Below are positions 33,487 through 39,282 of a stretch of 39,282 nt of DNA, piece by piece. Made by a program: the position numbers and the translations under genes. Source of the DNA: an uncultured Eubacterium sp. (lineage in GTDB: Bacteria > Bacillota > Clostridia > Lachnospirales > Lachnospiraceae); NCBI GenBank assembly GCA_910579145.1, contig CAJTTQ010000011.1, forward strand, positions 12,750 through 52,031. The letters are read 5' to 3'. Below the pieces are notes generated by a model. That model did no database searches, was not told the origin of the DNA, and was given only the letters and a program-made list of their open reading frames with translations. Every line of letters starts with the position of its first letter. Position 1 is the first letter of the stretch.

Positions 33487-34899
33487 ATGATTTTTTCAAC
33501 GTACCAGTTTTTATTGATTTTTCTGCCGATCACGTTTGGCGGATACTTTACCCTTCAGCATCTGAAATATACAAATTTAGCGAAGATCTGGCTTGTTTTG
33601 GCTTCCTTCTACTTTTACGCGGCAGGAAGCCCGGACTTCTTCCCGTTTTTCCTCGGAAGTGTCGTAGGAAACTTCATCGTGGGGAATTCGCTGAGCAAGC
33701 TGCAGGGAGCAGAACACCGGATCGAGCGCGGACTGCTTTTGACGGCAGGTGTACTCGCGAACGTCGGACTGCTCGGCTACTATAAATATACCGATTTCTT
33801 TCTTAAAAATGTAAACTTTATCGCGGGAACCCACTTCCCGCTCCAGCATATCATACTGCCGATCGGTATTTCCTTCTTCACGTTTCAGTTGATCGCATTT
33901 CTCGTCGATTCCTTCCGCGGGGAAACGAAAAACTATGACGTGCTCGATTACCTGCTATTCATCACATTTTTCCCACAGCTGATCGTGGGGCCGATCATCC
34001 ATCACGCAGAAGTCGTTCCGCAGTTTGAGGATGAAAAGAACCACAGACTCATTTATGACAATCTCGCAAAAGGGCTATTCATCTTCTCCATCGGCTGCGC
34101 AAAGAAAATGCTGATCGCCGACCCGCTGACGACAGACGCGCAGGGTTTTTTTAACAATGTCACGAGCAACCTGCCGATGATCCAGTCGTGGTTCCACTCG
34201 ATCGAGTACACGGTTTCTTACTATTTTGACTTATCGGGTTACGCGGATATGGCGATCGGCCTCGGCTGGATGTTCAACATTAAAATACCGCAAAACTTCA
34301 ATTCACCTTATAAAGCAAAAGATTTCCAGGAATACTGGCAGAGATGGCACATGACCCTCTCCCGTTTCTTAGGCTCCTACGTGTTCCGTAATGTGTACCG
34401 CAAGGGCGTCAGCTACCGCAACTACTATGTCGCTACGATGTGCACGTTCTTTGTATCCGGTTTCTGGCACGGCGCCGGCTGGACATTCGTCGTATGGGGT
34501 GTCGTAAACGGTTTTCTCGTCTGCATCGCCTCCTACCGGAATAAGAAAAATCTGTACACGCCTGTATGGCTCGGCGTACCACTTACCTTTCTGCTCGCCG
34601 TGCTGACACGTATTCTATTTGTATCCGACTCATTTACAAATGCCGCGCGTGTATTCAAGGGACTGATCAACGTCTCCACGTTACATCTCTCCACGCTGCA
34701 AAAACTGCTGACCGACAACTGGGATATGTGGCTGTTGACCTTAGTCGGCCTGGCAATCTGCTGGTTTACGCCGACGACACAGAAAATAGCCGAGAAATTT
34801 AAACCGAACTGGAAATACTTGCTCTATGCGGCAGTCCTGCTGATCATCTGTATCCTGAATATGGACAAAGTAGTACAGTTCCTCTATTTCCAATTTTAA
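33487..34899 (+). CDS. MBOAT family membrane-bound O-acyltransferase (AlgI/DltB-like)
   Basis: A 470-residue multi-pass protein of the AlgI/DltB/PatA type, which carries an acyl group across the membrane for O-acylation of a surface polymer. Family motifs are LPIGISFFTFQ, FFPQLIVGPI, YYFDLSGYADMAIGLG, YWQRWHMTLSRFL (H288), and SGFWHGAGWTF with the catalytic H328. About 10-12 TM helices. The start follows GGAG with a 7-nt gap. The next gene starts at the stop codon (TAATG) and encodes an SGNH-like protein, the usual partner of MBOAT enzymes. It shares an orientation with the carboxyltransferase gene 67 bp upstream. Confidence 0.95.
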   Translation: MIFSTYQFLLIFLPITFGGYFTLQHLKYTNLAKIWLVLASFYFYAAGSPDFFPFFLGSVVGNFIVGNSLSKLQGAEHRIERGLLLTAGVLANVGLLGYYKYTDFFLKNVNFIAGTHFPLQHIILPIGISFFTFQLIAFLVDSFRGETKNYDVLDYLLFITFFPQLIVGPIIHHAEVVPQFEDEKNHRLIYDNLAKGLFIFSIGCAKKMLIADPLTTDAQGFFNNVTSNLPMIQSWFHSIEYTVSYYFDLSGYADMAIGLGWMFNIKIPQNFNSPYKAKDFQEYWQRWHMTLSRFLGSYVFRNVYRKGVSYRNYYVATMCTFFVSGFWHGAGWTFVVWGVVNGFLVCIASYRNKKNLYTPVWLGVPLTFLLAVLTRILFVSDSFTNAARVFKGLINVSTLHLSTLQKLLTDNWDMWLLTLVGLAICWFTPTTQKIAEKFKPNWKYLLYAAVLLIICILNMDKVVQFLYFQF

Positions 34900-34916
34900 T
34901 GAAAGGGGCGACTACG

Positions 34917-36071
34917 ATGAGCGCAAAGAAATGGACAATCCTTTTTGTATGCCTGATGCTCTTTAGCCTATTGTTTATCGCGGGTACGAACTTCATCATC
35001 GACCCTTACGGATATTTTGGCGCGAAACACGGGGAAAATTACACAATGGATGAGAATGACTATTTGCGGGAACAAAAAGCAGAGCATATCAAATACCACG
35101 CAGGTGATTATGACGCCTACCTGGTCGGCGGCTCCAAAGCCGGCGGCATCCGCAGCGAAAAACTGTCCGATCTCGACGGATACCGCTATTACAACTGCTG
35201 GCTCCTTTCGGGAAACTTTGAGGATTACTATTTATACTCAAAATTTATCATCGAGACCGCGCATCCGAAAAAGCTGCTACTTCATATCTCCACCTCAGAG
35301 ATCGCGCAATTTGACCGAGAGGCAAAGGGAGACATCTATGAAGTGCCTGCCGTGATCAGTGGAGAATCGAGAGTGGCAGAAACCTTTAAGTATCTGTTTA
35401 AGAACCTGTCAGTCAGTTATGAGACAGTCACGGACAAGGAAACGCGGTATCCTGTCACAAAATCCGGTGAGCGGAATCTGAGTAAGTATTACAACTATTA
35501 CAGGGAACACCGGGACGCGAACGAATACTACGACCATCTGATGAAAGAGATGGTAGACGCCTATCTGCCGCGCCTCACCACCGGCACGAAAGACAAGGCA
35601 GACCTTGTAAACAGCAATATGGATTACCTGAAAAACATTAAGAAACTGTGCGATAAAAACGGCGTTGAACTCCAGGTCTTTTTAGGAACATTGTTTGTCG
35701 GGGAAATCGTCGGCTATGAGGGCAACAGCTTTTATAACTGGCTGGCGCAGATGGTCGAGATCACCGGCGGGCTCTGGTGTTTCAACAACTTCAACGACCT
35801 GATGTACAATCCGTTCAATTACTATAACGCAAGACATTACTATTACGAAATGGGCGATCTGATGATCGACCGCATGAGCGGGAAAGAAACCGGTCACAAC
35901 GACTTCGGGATCTATCTGACAAATGATAACATCGCGGAGGAAATTTCCCGCCGCAAACGGGAGACGGACAAGCTCCGGGATTACTATAAAGAGACCGGCA
36001 CCATCCCATTCTCCGGATATGACGAGGCAAACAACATAACAAAAGATTCCATCTACTGGAGGGAGGGCTGA
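34917..36071 (+). CDS. Membrane-anchored SGNH/AlgJ-DltD-like protein, copy 1 (Asp to Asn at catalytic site)
   Basis: A 384-residue protein with one N-terminal TM helix (~7-24) and an outer domain. VGGSKAGGI (S73) looks like the serine block of SGNH acyltransferases, and YYNARHYYYEMG (N304, H307) takes the place of the D-x-x-H block. The Asp is replaced by Asn here, while the next gene keeps it. I chose the start MSAKKWT because AAAGGGG lies 8 nt upstream; an ATG at 34899 overlaps the MBOAT stop. Its role would be to transfer or position acyl groups for the MBOAT protein. The family assignment is by motif and context, and I do not recall a named family. Confidence 0.75.
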   Translation: MSAKKWTILFVCLMLFSLLFIAGTNFIIDPYGYFGAKHGENYTMDENDYLREQKAEHIKYHAGDYDAYLVGGSKAGGIRSEKLSDLDGYRYYNCWLLSGNFEDYYLYSKFIIETAHPKKLLLHISTSEIAQFDREAKGDIYEVPAVISGESRVAETFKYLFKNLSVSYETVTDKETRYPVTKSGERNLSKYYNYYREHRDANEYYDHLMKEMVDAYLPRLTTGTKDKADLVNSNMDYLKNIKKLCDKNGVELQVFLGTLFVGEIVGYEGNSFYNWLAQMVEITGGLWCFNNFNDLMYNPFNYYNARHYYYEMGDLMIDRMSGKETGHNDFGIYLTNDNIAEEISRRKRETDKLRDYYKETGTIPFSGYDEANNITKDSIYWREG

Positions 36072-36073
36072 AT

Positions 36074-37219
36074 ATGACGACTAAAAAATGGTGTATCGGC
36101 TTCATATGTATCATCGCGGCATCGCTGCTCGCCATAATGGGGATCAATTATTTTGTGGACCCGTATGGATATTTCAGGAGTCAGGGCGGTGACTGCTACG
36201 AACTGGATGAGGACGACTACCTGCGCGAGCAGAAAGCCCAGCACATCAAACACTTTTCCGACCGGTACGACGCCTACCTGATCGGAGGTTCCAAAGCCGG
36301 CGCGCTCCGCACCGAAAAGCTGAAAGAACTGGACGGCTACAACTACTATAACTGCTGGGTCATGTCAGGAAACTTCCAGGATTACGAAGCCTATACGAAA
36401 TATATCGTAGAACACGCAGAACCAAAAAAGATCCTGCTTCAGATCTCCACATCCGAAATCAAGCAGTTTGACCGGGAATCGCGCGGCGCTATTTACGAGA
36501 CACCGGCGATGCTGTCAGGAGGATCAAAGATATCGGAATACGTTTCCTTTCTGTTTAAGAACCTGAAACTCTCTTATGAGAAACTGACCGACGATTCCGA
36601 GCGGTATCCGTGCCTGGAAACCGGGGAACGGAACCTGACCAAATACTACAACTATTATAACGAAAACAAAGGAACGGACGAATACTATAATTTCCTGATG
36701 AAGAAAAAGGTAGATCAGTTTTACGAGAACCTCGAATCGGGAACCCCGGATAAATCTGCTGTCATCAGTGAATGTATCGCTTCCCTGAAGCGGATGAAAG
36801 AGATGTGCGACGAACATCAGGTCGAATTTCAGGTCTTTTTCGGTTCTGTCTTCTCCGGCCAGATGATCGGCTACGAAGGTGACAGCCTGTACGATTTTAT
36901 GCGCCAGGTCGTCCAGGTAGCCGGCGACACATGGTTTTTCAACACATTTAACGATGTGGCGATGAACCCGTACAACTACTATGACATCGCCCACTATTAT
37001 TACGAGATCGGCGACATGATGATCGATACGATGGCAGGACATCCGAGCCAGTATTACAATTTCGGCATCCTGCTGAACGCGGACAATATTGAACAGGAAA
37101 TAGCAAGGCGCCGGACATATCTGAACGAATGGAAGGATTACTACGCAAAACACGGCACCCTGCCGTTCCAGGGCATCGAGGATAGCAGCCTCGTGCCAAA
37201 GGTGTACGGCGGCCACTGA
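36074..37219 (+). CDS. Membrane-anchored SGNH/AlgJ-DltD-like protein, copy 2 (Asp-His pair intact)
   Basis: A 381-residue paralogue of the preceding gene, aligned without gaps for about the first 325 residues: TM helix, FVDPYGYF, EDDYLREQKAQHIK, IGGSKAGAL (S73), NCWVMSGNF, LLQISTSEIKQFDRE, ERNLTKYYNYY, IGYEGDSLYDF and YYDIAHYYYEIG (D304, H307). Here the D-x-x-H block is complete, so this is the likelier active acyltransferase. The start follows GGAGGG with a 6-nt gap, two bases after copy 1 ends. The pair arose by tandem duplication. Copy 2 could be the enzyme and copy 1 a binding or carrier partner; that division is inference. Confidence 0.78.
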   Translation: MTTKKWCIGFICIIAASLLAIMGINYFVDPYGYFRSQGGDCYELDEDDYLREQKAQHIKHFSDRYDAYLIGGSKAGALRTEKLKELDGYNYYNCWVMSGNFQDYEAYTKYIVEHAEPKKILLQISTSEIKQFDRESRGAIYETPAMLSGGSKISEYVSFLFKNLKLSYEKLTDDSERYPCLETGERNLTKYYNYYNENKGTDEYYNFLMKKKVDQFYENLESGTPDKSAVISECIASLKRMKEMCDEHQVEFQVFFGSVFSGQMIGYEGDSLYDFMRQVVQVAGDTWFFNTFNDVAMNPYNYYDIAHYYYEIGDMMIDTMAGHPSQYYNFGILLNADNIEQEIARRRTYLNEWKDYYAKHGTLPFQGIEDSSLVPKVYGGH

Positions 37220-37235
37220 CCAAAGGAGGGATGGC

Positions 37236-38235
37236 ATGAAAAAGAAACAACTCTTACTCTCGATACTCATGGTATGCTTGATCCTCACTGCCGGCGGCTG
37301 CGGCTCCGGCGGTGACAAAGGCAGTAACCTATCGTATTCGGAAAACAGTGACAGCGCCGCAGAAAACGCTGGCGAACCGGAGATGGGCGGAATTGATAAC
37401 TCTTCCGGCGGCAGTTCTTCTGCCTCCGATGCCGGCCAGCCATCAAAGGAGCAGCCGGGCGGGGACGGTTCGGGTACCGACTCTGCCACCATCCGCCAGG
37501 ATATGCTCGTCTATACGTGCCAGCTATCGATCGACACACTGGATTATGAGCAGTCTGTCCAGACATTTAAACAAATGCTTACAGCCGCAGGCGGGTTCGT
37601 CGAACAACTACTCCGATGGACAGTCTTTAGATCCGTACTACATAGAAGAGACGGAAAAACAGAAACACTACACGGCTACTGTCCGCGTTCCCCACGACAA
37701 ATACGATTCCTTTTTAAATGGCGCCAACCAGTTAGGGGACATCCGCTCCAAATCTTCAAATGTAGAAAACCTCGGACAGGAATATACCGATCTGAATACG
37801 ACCCTGCAGATTTATGAAGCAAAAGAAAAACGATATCTCAAAATGCTATCCACGATCACGGACGACGAACAGGCCATCCGCGTCGAAAAAGAATTGACGG
37901 AATTGCAAGTTAAGATCGCGGGCATCAAAACAAGGATGACCGAAATCCAGACCGATGTCGATTATTCGACCATCGAGCTCAATCTTCGCGAGGTAACCAA
38001 ATACAACGAAGCGCCGGAACAAACAGATACCTTTTTCCAGCGTCTCGGTAACACGGTGTCCGACACATGGAAAAATTTCGGGATCTTTTTAGAGGCCATG
38101 TTATTTTTCTTCATCCGTATCCTGCCGTACGCCGTCATCATCGGCTTGATCGTTCTGGTTGTCCTCTGGATCACAAAGAAACGGAAATGGAAACGGGATT
38201 CTGATAAAAAAGAACCAGACAAATTTCCGAAATAG
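37236..38235 (+). pseudogene. DUF4349 lipoprotein gene, frameshifted
   Basis: The first part (37236 to ~37604) encodes a lipoprotein signal MKKKQLLLSILMVCL with lipobox TAGGC, a Gly/Ser-rich linker and the start of DUF4349 (LVYTCQLSIDTLDYEQ, AAGGFVE). The rest of the domain (NNYSDGQSLDP onward), a coiled coil (~EKELTELQVKIAGIKTRMTEIQ), a TM helix (ILPYAVIIGLIVLVVLWI) and a basic tail continue in another frame from ~37603 to 38235. The frame changes between 37598 and 37608. It would take one inserted base, or the loss of two or five, to explain it. No slippery homopolymer is there, so a mutation or sequencing error is likelier than programmed frameshifting. The unbroken protein would have about 330 residues. 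DUF4349 function is unknown. Confidence 0.85.
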
Positions 38236-38244
38236 AATAAAAAA

Positions 38245-38282
38245 TGCCAGGATCACATCCATTTTGATCCTGGCATTTTTTT
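38245..38282. terminator. Bidirectional rho-independent terminator
   Basis: An 11-bp perfect stem, TGCCAGGATCA (38245-38255) with TGATCCTGGCA (38265-38275), is followed by a T run to 38282 and preceded by an A run. It serves the rightward DUF4349 gene and the leftward kinase gene. Confidence 0.93.
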
Positions 38283-38289
38283 AACGCCC

Positions 38290-39282
38290 TCACATATCCA
38301 GATACACCCGGAAACGCGTACCGCCGCCTGACCGGCTCTCCACTTCGATCCTGCCTCCCATGTCATCTAATATCCGCTTGACAACCACAAGTCCGAGTCC
38401 GTCGCCCTGAACGTTAAGGACCCGCGGATCGTTCGCCCTCTCGAACGGCATGAACAGTTTCGGCATAAATTCCGGCGCGATGCCGATACCATCGTCCTCG
38501 ATCACAATAGTATATTCTTTCTGCGGACTTCCATCCTTCGACCGCTCCGAAACGGATAACGTGATCGTTCCATTTCCCGGCGTATACGCGCTGGCATTTT
38601 CCAAAAGATTCCGTATCACCTGTTTCAGCCGTTTCTCATCGACCACGACCTGCTCATCTGTCACCGATACGTCAAGTTTCAGTTTTTGTCCGCGGCTCGT
38701 AAACTGAGGCATCACAGCAGCCACGACCTCCCTGATCAGGTCTCCCATCAGGATGGTGTCGCTGACATCCGTCTCATCGCTTGATCTCGTGGCCTCCACA
38801 ACGTCGCGGATCATCTCAGATACCTGCTGGAACGCCGTATTTACTTCATAATAAGGATTTCCCACCATCTGTCTCAAGCATGTCATAACAATTTCTTTTT
38901 CCTCCCGCTCACGCAGAAAGGCTTCGACGGTCGCTTTCAGCGTTACCGACTGCTCATATTCGCGTGTCCAGTCACGTGTGCGGTCCGCGATCGTCAGAAT
39001 ATTTCTGCCGCCCCCGCAGGAAGCCGTCCGTATATGAAGGCTGCGCACACTGCCGTTCGTATTCACGATCGTATAATCGTTTTGCTGAGACAACAGAAGT
39101 TCACTTTCACAAAACTTCCCCAACATTTCATCCTGTTTTGATAGATCCAGTTTATCAAACAGGTAACCCATATCCTGCATGACCTTTTCCCGCTTGATCC
39201 CAAACAGCCAGCCCACACTCTCTGAAACAAACTCTACGCACTTTTTCTTTGGATTATAAATCAGCACAAGCAGATTCATATC
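38290..39282 (-). CDS. PAS-containing histidine kinase-like protein, 3' part
   Basis: The C-terminal 330 residues of a sensor kinase; the N terminus lies past the right edge (an ATG three bases from the edge is probably internal). A PAS domain covers about the first 110 residues (LIYNPKKKCVEFVSESVGWLFGI). A helical pair ~115-190 follows and then a HATPase domain: N box QVIRNLLENASAYTP, G1 DDGIGIAPEF, F box MPFERAND, G2 GDGLGLVVVK, ending FRVYLDM. The helical pair where the phospho-acceptor histidine belongs (SVTLKATVEAFLREREEKE) contains no histidine. There is no receiver at the end. It may signal by ATP binding, or pair with another kinase. Confidence 0.85.
   Translation of the reverse strand, partial: DMNLLVLIYNPKKKCVEFVSESVGWLFGIKREKVMQDMGYLFDKLDLSKQDEMLGKFCESELLLSQQNDYTIVNTNGSVRSLHIRTASCGGGRNILTIADRTRDWTREYEQSVTLKATVEAFLREREEKEIVMTCLRQMVGNPYYEVNTAFQQVSEMIRDVVEATRSSDETDVSDTILMGDLIREVVAAVMPQFTSRGQKLKLDVSVTDEQVVVDEKRLKQVIRNLLENASAYTPGNGTITLSVSERSKDGSPQKEYTIVIEDDGIGIAPEFMPKLFMPFERANDPRVLNVQGDGLGLVVVKRILDDMGGRIEVESRSGGGTRFRVYLDM

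Noticed and set aside
37590..37620. Programmed ribosomal frameshift in the DUF4349 gene
   Set aside because: No X XXY YYZ or long homopolymer at the junction, and no stimulatory hairpin obvious; mutation or sequencing error is simpler.
1..39282. tRNA, rRNA, transposase or phage genes
   Set aside because: No cloverleaf, rRNA segment, transposase motif or integrase motif was seen on reading; a covariance-model search would be needed to exclude small RNAs.

Overview
The window looks like chromosomal DNA from a gut-type Clostridia, most likely Lachnospiraceae. The pointers are a DUF4364-type regulator, a TIGR01212-type radical SAM protein, a PAS/two-receiver hybrid histidine kinase, YfhO and LCP proteins, TagD/TagF/TagGH-type teichoic acid genes, strong AGGAGG ribosome sites and mid-range GC. 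This placement is an inference from gene content. No rRNA, tRNA, CRISPR array, phage or insertion sequence was seen.

Layout. (1) 1-3878: a truncated UDP-sugar pyrophosphorylase gene, then a leftward overlapping trio of malic enzyme, radical SAM protein and DUF4364 protein, divergent from a rightward zinc-ribbon/HTH gene. (2) 3922-10868: a leftward run of five closely spaced genes (HAD hydrolase, Zn-dependent phospholipase C-like protein, sugar-binding-type lipoprotein, hybrid sensor kinase, O-acetylhomoserine sulfhydrylase). It lies behind one good promoter that carries a 16-bp perfect palindrome. (3) 11083-12436: a rightward ECF sigma factor with its likely membrane anti-sigma partner. (4) 12608-14458: a leftward araD, nuclease-like/winged-helix and membrane protein trio. 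(5) 14486-31586: a long leftward cell-surface glycopolymer region. In transcription order it holds a TagGH-type exporter, TagD, a TagB/F-type transferase, an LCP ligase, a DegT aminotransferase, an initiating sugar transferase, an O-antigen ligase/polymerase, a GT2 protein fused to a degenerate TagF-like domain, YfhO and a heterodimeric ABC exporter. Many junctions are 4-bp ATGA/GTGA overlaps. (6) 31905-38235: rightward genes for a carboxyltransferase, an MBOAT O-acyltransferase, two collinear SGNH-like paralogues, and a frameshifted DUF4349 lipoprotein gene ending at a strong terminator. (7) 38290-39282: the 3' end of a leftward histidine kinase gene.

How the genes fit together. Regions 5 and 6 together read as a module that makes, exports, attaches and O-acylates a phosphate-containing wall polymer. 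TagD would make CDP-glycerol, the TagF-like enzyme would transfer glycerol phosphate, TagGH would export, LCP would attach to peptidoglycan, YfhO would glycosylate on the outer face, and MBOAT plus the SGNH-like proteins would acylate. Region 2 resembles LuxP/LuxQ: a binding protein with no transporter is paired with a Cache-type hybrid kinase, and is coupled to a sulfur-assimilation enzyme. The most unusual material is that sensory operon and its operator, two separate divergent promoter regions framed by perfect 10-bp inverted repeats, the degenerate TagF fusion, the Asp/Asn split between the SGNH paralogues, and a 24-bp tandem repeat inside the glycopolymer operon.
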